In this document: piece by piece, positions 1 to 6,510 of the stretch | Layout of the letters: the number at the start of each line of letters is the position of its first letter | Numbering within the stretch: position 1 is the stretch's first letter | Source of the DNA: JBBQHM01 sp038323965 | GTDB lineage: Bacteria > Verrucomicrobiota > Verrucomicrobiia > Chthoniobacterales > UBA10450 | NCBI GenBank assembly: GCA_038323965.1 | Contig: JBBQHM010000109.1 | Coordinates: 1 to 7,540 of the forward strand | Direction of reading: 5' to 3' | Length of the DNA stretch: 7,540 bases | Made by a program: the position numbers and the translations under genes | The notes under the pieces: model-generated | Database searches by the model: none | What the model was told of the DNA's origin: nothing | Seen by the model: the letters and a program-made list of their open reading frames with translations, nothing else

Positions 1-1208
1 TAAGAGGCTGCACCGGCGTCGAACTGCAGCCGGTCCTCCGCGCGATTTTGCGGATGCGTCCGGAGAGTTTCCTCAAATTGCTTATACGCCTGGCCAAATT
101 CGCCGCGGCCATACTCTGTAATTCCCGGCGATGCCGCGAACATGGTGGAGGCGGAAACTAGCACGAGCGCTGCCGCCAGGCCGGCCGGGTTACCCTTGGC
201 GATGCGTTTACGATCCCGCAGCAGGATCGAGACGATGAGGGCAAAAATTGCCGCGCCGAGCGGCCACTCGAAGCGCTCAATCGGACGTCGCGATAGTCGA
301 GCGTCGATGTCGCCTGCCTGCAATTTCGCCAGGCCCTGCTCATAAAGTTGCTTCATTGTGGTTGGACCATTTTCCAGATGGAGATAAATGCCGCCGGTCG
401 CTTCCGCGATCTCGCGAAGTCGATTTTCATCAAGCTTCGATTTCACAACCTGTCCCTTCGAGTCTTTGACGAACGACGCCCCACCGTCAGCGGAAGCGAG
501 CGGAATCAACGATCCTTGCGGCGTTCCAATCCCAACCGTGAAAACGCGGACACCCGCATCCGCCGCCGCTTTCGCTTCCTTCACCGCGTCGCCGCTGAGC
601 TCTTCGCCATCCGTAAAAATAATCAACGCACGATTACCCATCGCACTTTTGCCGAACGTTTTTGTCGTTAGGGCAATCGCATCAGAAATATTTGTCCCGC
701 CCTCGGGAATGGTTTTTGAATCCAGATCGTTAATCGCTTCCACCGCCGCGCCGTAATCGATTGTGAGCGGAGCCTGCACGAAGGCGCGACCGGCAAATGC
801 CACCAGTCCGACACGGTCGCCGTTCAGGTTTGAAATAAGGTCCTGCGTCGCCAGTTTGACGCGCTCGAGTCGATTCGGCTGCACGTCATTCGAGAGCATG
901 CTGCGTGAAGTATCGACCGCGAGCATCAGATCGAGACCGCGCCGTTTGACTTCGTCGTAGGTATAACCCCAGCGCGGCTGCGCCACAGCAGCGAATGCGA
1001 AGATGAGAGCCAGAATCAAGAGAACGAATCGCGTCGCCCTCCGAAAACGATCGATCGTTCCGGTCAACTGAGCCAGCAGGGCCGGCGCTGCAAATTCCCG
1101 GAGCCGGGCGCGACCACGACGTTCGGCCGCATAAAAAAGCGCAACCAGTAATGGCAGCACGAGCAGCGCCCAAAACCAATTTTGCGATCCGAAGCTCAGC
1201 GCGTTCAC
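1..1208 (-). CDS. BatB-like VWA membrane protein continuing into TPR-like region (3' end outside window)
   Basis: An open frame of 402 codons starts at GTG (1208-1206) and runs off the window without a stop. The GTG overlaps the TGA of the preceding VWA gene (GTGA), which suggests translational coupling; only a weak GGAAA lies upstream. Visible parts: membrane segments at about 11-27 and 59-76; a von Willebrand A domain at about 91-290 with complete MIDAS residues D99-x-S101-x-S103, T172 (GGTNIS) and D200 (FTDGEE); a third membrane segment near 316-330; a short hydrophobic stretch at 343-359 ending FAASPG; then a helical TPR-like piece (GEFGQAYKQFEETLRTHPQN, 369-388). The first part matches BatB of the MoxR/Bat module: a membrane-anchored VWA protein with its domain probably in the periplasm. 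The hydrophobic stretch plus TPR resembles the start of a BatC-type protein fused in frame. Substrate and partner are unknown. Confidence 0.88.
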   Translation of the reverse strand, partial: MNALSFGSQNWFWALLVLPLLVALFYAAERRGRARLREFAAPALLAQLTGTIDRFRRATRFVLLILALIFAFAAVAQPRWGYTYDEVKRRGLDLMLAVDTSRSMLSNDVQPNRLERVKLATQDLISNLNGDRVGLVAFAGRAFVQAPLTIDYGAAVEAINDLDSKTIPEGGTNISDAIALTTKTFGKSAMGNRALIIFTDGEELSGDAVKEAKAAADAGVRVFTVGIGTPQGSLIPLASADGGASFVKDSKGQVVKSKLDENRLREIAEATGGIYLHLENGPTTMKQLYEQGLAKLQAGDIDARLSRRPIERFEWPLGAAIFALIVSILLRDRKRIAKGNPAGLAAALVLVSASTMFAASPGITEYGRGEFGQAYKQFEETLRTHPQNRAEDRLQFDAGAAS

Positions 1209-2260
1209 GGGAGTCGTTTCCAGATCGTTTGCCCGAGAATTACGTGGGCCAGTAGAAAAATACATCCCGCGACGATGCAGGCGGGGAACAGGTCGCGGTA
1301 CTCCTGGTATTTTTTCACGCTCACCGTCGATTTCTCGAGCGAATCGATGTCGCGGTAAATGGATTCCAGTGATTTCGTGTCCGTCGCGCGAAAAAATTTC
1401 CCCTCGGCGATTCGCGAAATTTCGCGCAAGGCGGCTTCGTCGAAATGCACCCGGGCGTTTTGGTAAATGATGTTGCCGGAGGCGTCCGTGAGCGGATAAC
1501 CATCACGTCCCGGCACGAACACCGGAGCAACCCCGTTGATGCCCACCCCAATCGCGTAGAAGTGGATCTTCAGCGCCTTGATCGCTTCGGCGGCAGTCGA
1601 CGGCGGAATTTTCCCCGCGTTATTTTCTCCGTCGGTCAGGAGAACAACGACGCGGCTTTTCGACTTCTTATCGTTGAGTCGATTTGCGGCCGTGGCCATG
1701 GCCGAGCCAATGGCGGTATTGCCTTCCACGAGTCCGATGCGAACCCGCTCAAGATTCGTGATCAGCCAATCGTGGTCGAGCGTCATCGGACTCACGACAT
1801 ACGGCTGCGTCCCGAACGCGATAATGCCGATGCGATCGTTTGGCCGGCCCTCGATGAACCTGCGTGTCAGCTCACGGATCGCGTCCAGTCGTGTCACCTG
1901 ATCACCGCCGATGCTGAAATCTTTTGTCAGCATCGAGAACGAAACATCGAGCACGACCATGATATCGATGCCGCTCGCTTCGACCTGAGTCATTTGCTTC
2001 CCAAGTTGCGGCCGCGCGATTGCGAGCGTCCAAGCGGCAAGGTTTAGCAACAGCAAAGAGCGGAGTAGTTGTCCGGCGCGCGAAACGCTCGCCTGCCCGA
2101 TGCGCCTCAACGTGGCGGTCGATGAAAATGTGATCGCTGCCGACGGGCCGCGCCGACCGTGAAGGTACGCGACGATCGGAACGAGCAGGAGCAGCAGGAG
2201 GAACCATGGGTGCGCAAAAGTGAGCGCCGTCCCCGGTTTCCACCAATCAGGAAGCGACAA
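1205..2260 (-). CDS. BatA-like VWA domain membrane protein
   Basis: This 351-residue protein starts at TTG (2260-2258). No ATG lies near the N-terminus, and a perfect AGGAGG sits five bases upstream, which decides the start. It has the BatA architecture: an N-terminal membrane segment (about 18-33, after FAHPWF), a second at about 65-82, a VWA domain from about 98 to 300, and a C-terminal membrane segment at about 326-344. The MIDAS residues are complete: D105-x-S107-x-S109 (DVSFS), T182 (GNTAIG) and D210 (LLTDGENN), so metal-dependent ligand binding is likely. Bat proteins were named from aerotolerance in Bacteroides; in most bacteria the module is tied to envelope stress, but the ligand is unknown. 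The gene overlaps the upstream membrane-protein gene by 14 bases and the downstream BatB-like gene by 4, so it sits inside a coupled operon. Confidence 0.92.
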   Translation of the reverse strand: MSLPDWWKPGTALTFAHPWFLLLLLLVPIVAYLHGRRGPSAAITFSSTATLRRIGQASVSRAGQLLRSLLLLNLAAWTLAIARPQLGKQMTQVEASGIDIMVVLDVSFSMLTKDFSIGGDQVTRLDAIRELTRRFIEGRPNDRIGIIAFGTQPYVVSPMTLDHDWLITNLERVRIGLVEGNTAIGSAMATAANRLNDKKSKSRVVVLLTDGENNAGKIPPSTAAEAIKALKIHFYAIGVGINGVAPVFVPGRDGYPLTDASGNIIYQNARVHFDEAALREISRIAEGKFFRATDTKSLESIYRDIDSLEKSTVSVKKYQEYRDLFPACIVAGCIFLLAHVILGQTIWKRLP

Positions 2261-2753
2261 CGTTGCCTCCTTTCACAAATCTCAGCGCGTCCTCGAGCAA
2301 TTGCCGGCTGTCCTCAGTCGTCGCGTCGAGCCGCGCAAATTTGATCAGGTCACAGCGATCGAGAAACGCGGCCAGAAGCGTTTTCTCATCGGGATTAAAT
2401 TGCTGCGCGAGGCCAATGGAATTCAGGAACTCAATCGAAGTCTGATGCGTGACCGGGAGAGAAAACTGTTCGTGCACGAATTGACGCACGATGTCGGATG
2501 CACGGATGCTGAATTCGTAGGCGGAGAGATGATCGACATGGGTGCGAAGTCGTTCGAGGTCATTAATCGCTTTCTCTCGCGGGGGAATCTGCGGGCGGGT
2601 GCGCTGACGCGCCCGTAGCGCAGCCCGAATGACTAATGCGATGACGATGACGCCAGCCAGGACGCCGGCACCAATTAGCCAGGGGGAAACGAGCGAATAG
2701 TCGACTGGAGGCGCGATGTCGTGAAACTCAGCACCTAAAATAAAGCGCTGCAT
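2247..2753 (-). CDS. Single-span membrane protein, DUF4381-like / BatD C-terminal-like
   Basis: A 168-residue protein lying between DUF58 and BatA-like genes. The N-terminus reads LGAEFHDIAPPVDYSLVSPW, followed by one strong membrane segment at about 24-45, a basic stop-transfer stretch (RAALRARQRTR) and a soluble helical domain (about 57-162). The HDI-PP-x8-PW lead-in, the position of the single membrane span and a late FLDRCDLIKFAR motif (130-141) resemble DUF4381 proteins, which usually occupy this place in MoxR/VWA operons; the helical tail also resembles the cytoplasmic end of BatD. The ATG lies six bases after the DUF58 stop with only a weak ribosome binding site, so coupling to DUF58 translation is likely. 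The function is not established; a scaffold between ATPase and VWA proteins is a guess. Family call moderate, coding call strong. Confidence 0.85.
   Translation of the reverse strand: MQRFILGAEFHDIAPPVDYSLVSPWLIGAGVLAGVIVIALVIRAALRARQRTRPQIPPREKAINDLERLRTHVDHLSAYEFSIRASDIVRQFVHEQFSLPVTHQTSIEFLNSIGLAQQFNPDEKTLLAAFLDRCDLIKFARLDATTEDSRQLLEDALRFVKGGNVVAS
2266..2271 (-). promoter_or_regulatory. Strong Shine-Dalgarno for the TTG-started BatA-like gene
   Basis: On the minus strand AGGAGG (within GAAAGGAGGCAACG) precedes TTG by five bases. It lies within the last codons of the upstream membrane-protein gene. It is the best ribosome binding site in this operon and supports the rare TTG start of the VWA gene. 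Confidence 0.75.
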
Positions 2754-2759
2754 CGTGAC

Positions 2760-3716
2760 TCAGCGAATTGCGAGGCGACGCTCCCGTTGTTTAAAAAACG
2801 AACGGAGCGCCGGCAGATAATCTTCACCGGTGCGCAGCGCGATGGCGTCGATTCCCTTTCGGCGCAGCGATCGCCACAACTCCGAGCGGTCCGCTTCGGC
2901 CAGCTCGCGGAACCTCGTTCGAACATTGCGGTCGCCAGTGTTTACTTCAATCTGCTCGCCCGTCTCGGCATCCTGAAGTGCGATCACCCCGACATCCGGA
3001 AGCGATCTCTCGCGTTCATCCTCGATGTGCACTGCGATGAAGTCGTGACGTCGACTCGTGATGGTTAATGCATCGACGAAATTTGTTGCCTGAAAATCGG
3101 AGATGAAGAACAGCACGGCGCGGCGGGTTACGATTTTGTTCAGATAATCGAGCGCAATCTCCGGATCGGTGCCGCGGCCCATCGGCTCGAAAAACAAAAT
3201 TTCGCGGATGACGCGAAGCGTGTGCGATCGCCCTTTCTTAGGCGGGATAAAAAGTTCCACCCGATCGGTGAAGAGCAGCAAACCAACTTTGTCGTGGTTT
3301 CGGATCGCGCTAAACGCAATCAGGCATGCCACCTCCGCGGCGAGCTCGCGTTTGGATTGCACCGTACTGCCAAAGTTACCGGATGCGCTAACGTCGACGA
3401 CGAGCATCACCGTGAGCTCCCGCTCCTCGGTATATTTCTTGACGAAAGTGCTGCCCATGCGCGCGGTCACGTTCCAATCGATCGTGCGAATTTCGTCGCC
3501 GGGTTGATACTCGCGGACCTCGTCGAAGTTCATTCCGCGTCCCTTAAAAACGCTGTGATAATCGCCGGAGAAGACCGTCTCCACCAGGCCACGCGTCTTG
3601 ATTTCGAGGGTGCGGATCTTCTTTAGAATCTCCGCTGGCGTCGTACGATCGCATTGCGCCTTCTCGGTCATCCCGAGCGAAGCCGAGGGACCCCGTGGCG
3701 TTAGTGAAAGCTTCAT
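2760..3716 (-). CDS. DUF58 domain protein of the MoxR/VWA module
   Basis: The DUF58 hallmark (REYQPGDEIRTIDWNVTAR) is at about residues 68-86, preceded by VFSGDYHSVFKGRGMNFDEV. A VWA-like fold follows, with a DxSxS metal motif (VDVSAS; D108, S110, S112) and later FTDRVELF and FISDF strands. These proteins act next to MoxR ATPases and are probably clients or adaptors; no enzymatic activity is known. Three in-frame ATGs are possible: 3755, 3716 and 3671. I chose 3716 because GGGAG lies four bases upstream and its ATG overlaps the nuclease stop (ATGA). From that start the first residues (MKLSLTPRGPSASLGM) are translated from the left 36-bp inverted repeat and are unlike normal DUF58 N-termini; the conserved part begins at PAEILKKIRTLEI (27-39). 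Starting at 3671 would use an ATG that also belongs to the repeat. Length is 318 residues from 3716. Confidence 0.9.
   Translation of the reverse strand: MKLSLTPRGPSASLGMTEKAQCDRTTPAEILKKIRTLEIKTRGLVETVFSGDYHSVFKGRGMNFDEVREYQPGDEIRTIDWNVTARMGSTFVKKYTEERELTVMLVVDVSASGNFGSTVQSKRELAAEVACLIAFSAIRNHDKVGLLLFTDRVELFIPPKKGRSHTLRVIREILFFEPMGRGTDPEIALDYLNKIVTRRAVLFFISDFQATNFVDALTITSRRHDFIAVHIEDERERSLPDVGVIALQDAETGEQIEVNTGDRNVRTRFRELAEADRSELWRSLRRKGIDAIALRTGEDYLPALRSFFKQRERRLAIR
3666..3701. repeat. Left copy of 36-bp perfect inverted repeat
   Basis: Reads GGTCATCCCGAGCGAAGC at its left end and GAGGGACCCCGTGGCGT at its right end, and is the exact reverse complement of 4033-4068. It contains GCGAAGC, which can form a very stable mini-hairpin, inside outer CCC/GGG blocks, so it resembles a REP-type element. 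On the minus strand it is coding: it gives residues TPRGPSASLGMT near the DUF58 N-terminus. Confidence 0.95.
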
Positions 3717-4018
3717 CGCGCTCCCGGATGCATTTCCAACGTGAGATCGCACCACCCTGGATTAGTGCGCGCGATCAGCGCTTCTTTCTTTACACGGCTC
3801 CAATTCTTCAGCCGCTTCTCGCGCGTTATTGCTGTCGCAGGGTCAGAAAATGGCTCGAAGTAAATGAGCTTGGTCGCATGGTACTTTCGGCAGAACGCGC
3901 TTCCGGCGAGAAGCGAGTGATCATTTGCGCGCCGGTCGATGTCGTTCGTGACGCCGATGTACAACACTGTGTGACGATGATTCGTCAACATGTACACGAA
4001 ATAGTTCTGCGCTTGCAT
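3713..4018 (-). CDS. Small GIY-YIG nuclease-like protein inside an inverted-repeat cassette
   Basis: A 101-residue single-domain protein of the short GIY-YIG (YhbQ/UPF0213-like) type. The sequence shows the VYM half of the GIY motif (8-10), YIG at 20-22 (TVLYIGVTNDIDRR), R29/R30 at the position of the catalytic arginine, H34, and the downstream glutamate in TREKRLKNW (E67), which is the metal-binding residue in this fold. All key residues appear intact, so the enzyme may be an active DNA endonuclease; the family is known for strand cleavage in repair, restriction and homing, but the substrate of this subgroup is unknown. ATG at 4018 has AAGG five bases upstream. The stop TGA overlaps the DUF58 start. 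It interrupts the usual MoxR-DUF58 adjacency and is bracketed by perfect 36-bp inverted repeats, so I infer it is an inserted cassette gene and not part of the Bat module. Confidence 0.88.
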   Translation of the reverse strand: MQAQNYFVYMLTNHRHTVLYIGVTNDIDRRANDHSLLAGSAFCRKYHATKLIYFEPFSDPATAITREKRLKNWSRVKKEALIARTNPGWCDLTLEMHPGAR

Positions 4019-4032
4019 CGGTGCCTTATCTT

Positions 4033-4068
4033 ACGCCACGGGGTCCCTCGGCTTCGCTCGGGATGACC
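4033..4068. repeat. Right copy of 36-bp perfect inverted repeat
   Basis: Begins ACGCCACGGGGTCCC and ends CTCGGGATGACC; exact reverse complement of 3666-3701. Its last base is the final G of the moxR TAG stop codon on the minus strand, and its inner end lies 14 bases upstream of the nuclease ATG. Identity stops at both edges: inner flank T versus A, and outer flank TAC against CTC. Confidence 0.95.
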
Positions 4069-5054
4069 TACGGCACGGGTAAGCCCGCGAAAATTCGTTG
4101 GACGATCGTTTCGCTCGTGATGGTTTCCGCTTCTGCTTCGTAACTGACAATGATACGGTGCCGCAACACGTCGGGCCCAATACTCTTGATATCCTGCGGC
4201 GTGACATAAGCGCGGCCGTTCAGGAAGGCGTGGGCGCGCGCGGCCAGCGCGAGATAAATGGTGGCGCGGGGTGACGCGCCGTAGCGGATCAGGCCCTCCA
4301 GTTCCAGTTTGTAGGTGGCGGGCTCACGCGTCGCCCAGACGACATCAACAATGTAATCTTTTACGCGATCATCGATATAAATGTCGTTAACGACAGCACG
4401 CGCCGCCACGATCTGCTTTGGATCGACAACTCCGTTCACCGTCAGCTGTGGCGCGGACGTCGCCATAAGATCGAGGATTTTCCTTTCCTCGGTTTTAGTG
4501 GGATAGCCGACGTTAAGCTTCAACATGAAGCGATCCAGTTGCGCTTCCGGCAGTTGATAAGTGCCTTCCTGCTCCAGGGGGTTCTGCGTTGCGAGCACCA
4601 GGAACGGATCGGGCAGGGGATACGTCGTGTCGCCAATTGTGACCTGGCGTTCCTGCATCGCCTCCAGCAACGCGCTTTGCACCTTGGCCGGCGCGCGATT
4701 GATTTCGTCTGCCAGGATCAGGTTCGAAAATAAAGGACCGAGCTTGGGCGTGAACTGTCCATCGCGCGGGTTGTAAATCAGCGTGCCGATGAGATCGGCC
4801 GGCAAGAGATCAGGCGTAAATTGCAGCCGCTGAAATCCGGTATGGATCGTCGCCGCCAGCGTCTTGACCGCGAGTGTCTTTGCCAGTCCGGGTACGCCTT
4901 CGAGCAAAATGTGCCCGTTGGCCAGCAACCCGAGCAGCAATCGATCGATCAAATATTTCTGGCCGACGACGACGCGGCCCACTTCCTCGCGCACGGCGGG
5001 AATCCAGCGGCTTAATTCCTGCACGTCGTGCGTTAATTCCTCGGTCGATTTCAT
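4068..5054 (-). CDS. MoxR-family AAA+ ATPase
   Basis: A 328-residue protein of normal length for MoxR ATPases. Walker A is GVPGLAKT (53-60), Walker B with glutamate is LILADEIN (112-119), sensor 1 is ATQNP (155-159), followed by QLPEAQLDRF (167-176) with the arginine-finger region, and sensor 2 is GASPRA (259-264). The lid domain runs to the typical end LPVP. MoxR ATPases are cytoplasmic chaperone-like machines that act on VWA proteins encoded beside them; the DUF58, DUF4381-like and two VWA genes downstream are the likely partners. The ATG at 5054 is the only plausible start, since the frame upstream has no other start codon before a stop; no good Shine-Dalgarno is visible. The TAG stop takes its final G from the right inverted repeat, yet the C-terminus looks natural, so the insertion did not visibly truncate it. 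Confidence 0.95.
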   Translation of the reverse strand: MKSTEELTHDVQELSRWIPAVREEVGRVVVGQKYLIDRLLLGLLANGHILLEGVPGLAKTLAVKTLAATIHTGFQRLQFTPDLLPADLIGTLIYNPRDGQFTPKLGPLFSNLILADEINRAPAKVQSALLEAMQERQVTIGDTTYPLPDPFLVLATQNPLEQEGTYQLPEAQLDRFMLKLNVGYPTKTEERKILDLMATSAPQLTVNGVVDPKQIVAARAVVNDIYIDDRVKDYIVDVVWATREPATYKLELEGLIRYGASPRATIYLALAARAHAFLNGRAYVTPQDIKSIGPDVLRHRIIVSYEAEAETITSETIVQRIFAGLPVP

Positions 5055-5101
5055 ATGGAGTGGTGAGACAGGTCGCGTCGCACAGGCGTTCGATCAAACG
5101 C

Positions 5102-5120
5102 GCGCCGATTTTTGCGGCGC
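5102..5120 (-). terminator. GC-rich hairpin just after der (weak terminator or processing hairpin)
   Basis: GCGCCG and CGGCGC form a six-base-pair stem around a seven-base loop rich in A on the minus strand, one base beyond the der stop codon. What follows (GCGTTTGATCG) is not a proper T-run, so full termination is doubtful. It may attenuate transcription or mark an mRNA boundary between der and the MoxR operon. Confidence 0.3.
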
Positions 5121-5121
5121 C

Positions 5122-6501
5122 CTAACGCTCTTTTTCAGTGCGGGGACGCAGCGTGAGAATGAGCGGGAGACTAGGGTAAGGCTGAATGTTCCGAATCTGC
5201 GCCTCGAGGAAACGGCGATAGGGATCGGAGAGGAGGCCGGCGTCGTTTACAAAAAGAACGAATTCCGGAGCTTCGACGGCGTAGTTGGTTCGCTTCTGGC
5301 TTTGCGTGGCGTAGAGCAACTTCAGTCTGCGGTTGCCGACCATTGGCGGGGGATTGGCGTCCACGGCGGAACGCATCGCGCGATTCAAAATGCCGGTGCC
5401 GACATGAAGCTTCGAGGCGCCGCGGATGCGCTCAAGCTGCCGGAAAATCCGGTCGACATGTTCTCCCGTCTTCGCTGATGCGATCAGGACCTGCGCATAA
5501 GGGAGGAAGAATAATTCGGCCAGGGCGCGCTCGGTATGCAATGCGATCGCATCGCGCACTCCGCGCGTCGGCTTGAGTAAATCCCATTTGTTCAAAACCA
5601 CGATGCAGGCTTTGCGGGATTTCTGGATCAGGCCCGCGATTCGCCGGTCCTGCGCGCTGGCCCCGCTGGTGGCGTCGATGACCAGCACGCAAACGTCCGC
5701 GCGCTCGATTGATTTTTCTGCCCGCATCACGCTGAAAACTTCGACGGAAGTGGAATGCCGGCCACGACGCCGGATGCCGGCCGTGTCGACCAAAACGAAG
5801 TGCATTCCATCGCGCTCGTAGGCGATGTCGACGGAATCGCGCGTCGTACCTGGAATTTCACTTACGATGGTGCGCGGTGCGTGCAGGATCGCATTGACGA
5901 GCGAGGACTTTCCGGCATTCGGGCGGCCAACGATCGCGAGCCGAAGGGGGCTCGCAGGTTTCTCCTCGTCATCGGTTTCGCTGGAACGTGCGGGCAAAAG
6001 TTTTTCTATCTCCTCCACCAGCTCGCCAATATTGCGACCGTGGGCGGCGCTGACCGCAACCAAACGCTTGAATCCGAGCTCGGAAAATTCGTCGGCGCGG
6101 TCGTCATGCTTCGCCTCGTCGATTTTGTTGACGACGAGAATCGTGGGTTTTCCCCGTTTCCGAAGCTCTTTTGCGATATCGTTATCAACCGGCGAGAGCC
6201 CGTGCTTGCCATCGACGAGGAAGAGCGCCACCTCACTTTCGTCCATGGCCGCATTCGCAGCGGCACGCACGTCGCCCGTCAATTCAGTCTCGCCGCCGCC
6301 AATGATTCCGCCCGTGTCAAAGATGTGAAACGACTTGTCGCCCAGTTTACATGTCGCGAGGAGGCGATCGCGGGTGATCCCCGGCTCGTCGTGAACGATC
6401 GCGATGCGTCTTCCGGCCAGCCGATTAAAGAGCGCGGATTTACCGACGTTCGGCCTGCCAACGATGGCGATCGTTGGCAATTTTCGAGAAGGAGTTGGCA
6501 T
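5122..6501 (-). CDS. der: Ribosome-assembly GTPase Der (EngA)
   Basis: A 459-residue double-GTPase, the usual length for Der. First G domain: GRPNVGKS (15-22), GITRD (41-45), DTGG (62-65), NKID (125-128), SA (151-152). An acidic linker (about 172-181) separates it from the second: GRPNAGKS (192-199), GTTRD (218-222), DTAG (239-242), NKWD (304-307), SAK (342-344). The C-terminal KH-like domain (about 365-455) includes the conserved LLYATQ and P-x-FVLFVND strands. Two G domains in tandem plus the KH-like domain are unique to Der, which acts in late 50S ribosomal subunit maturation. The ATG lies nine bases after the pgsA stop with no clear Shine-Dalgarno, so it is probably translated from a pgsA-der transcript. 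Nothing is missing or broken. Confidence 0.98.
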   Translation of the reverse strand: MPTPSRKLPTIAIVGRPNVGKSALFNRLAGRRIAIVHDEPGITRDRLLATCKLGDKSFHIFDTGGIIGGGETELTGDVRAAANAAMDESEVALFLVDGKHGLSPVDNDIAKELRKRGKPTILVVNKIDEAKHDDRADEFSELGFKRLVAVSAAHGRNIGELVEEIEKLLPARSSETDDEEKPASPLRLAIVGRPNAGKSSLVNAILHAPRTIVSEIPGTTRDSVDIAYERDGMHFVLVDTAGIRRRGRHSTSVEVFSVMRAEKSIERADVCVLVIDATSGASAQDRRIAGLIQKSRKACIVVLNKWDLLKPTRGVRDAIALHTERALAELFFLPYAQVLIASAKTGEHVDRIFRQLERIRGASKLHVGTGILNRAMRSAVDANPPPMVGNRRLKLLYATQSQKRTNYAVEAPEFVLFVNDAGLLSDPYRRFLEAQIRNIQPYPSLPLILTLRPRTEKER

Positions 6502-6510
6502 CTGGAGCGA

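Larger units (their letters stand above)
3666..4068 (-). mobile_element. Putative GIY-YIG cassette bounded by 36-bp inverted repeats
   Basis: Two perfect inverted repeats enclose 331 bases that hold little besides the GIY-YIG gene. The unit lies between moxR and DUF58, which are normally adjacent. No target-site duplication is visible in the immediate flanks (CTC on the left, TAC on the right) and there is no transposase. What is seen: the repeats, the gene and the placement. Inferred: that the unit moved in as one piece, with the nuclease or a host factor acting on the repeats. An alternative is that two REP-like repeats arrived independently around an older gene; perfect identity over 36 bases argues for recent origin or joint maintenance. 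Confidence 0.55.

Noticed and set aside
886..1179. 97-codon minus-strand frame with an ATG start
   Set aside because: It is an alternate frame of the GTG-started BatB-like gene; the real frame has membrane segments and a VWA domain, while this one is arginine- and serine-rich with no family resemblance.
1445..2047. 200-codon plus-strand open frame opposite the BatA-like gene
   Set aside because: It is antisense to a VWA domain with all MIDAS residues, and the peptide shows no domain or membrane pattern of its own.
3717..3755. Longer DUF58 start at ATG 3755
   Set aside because: It would overlap the nuclease gene by more than 40 bases and lacks the well-placed GGGAG seen before ATG 3716; the extra residues are an alternate reading of the nuclease end.
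3666..4068. CRISPR-like or transposon with transposase
   Set aside because: There are only two repeat copies, inverted rather than direct, with a protein gene between them; no transposase and no visible target-site duplication.
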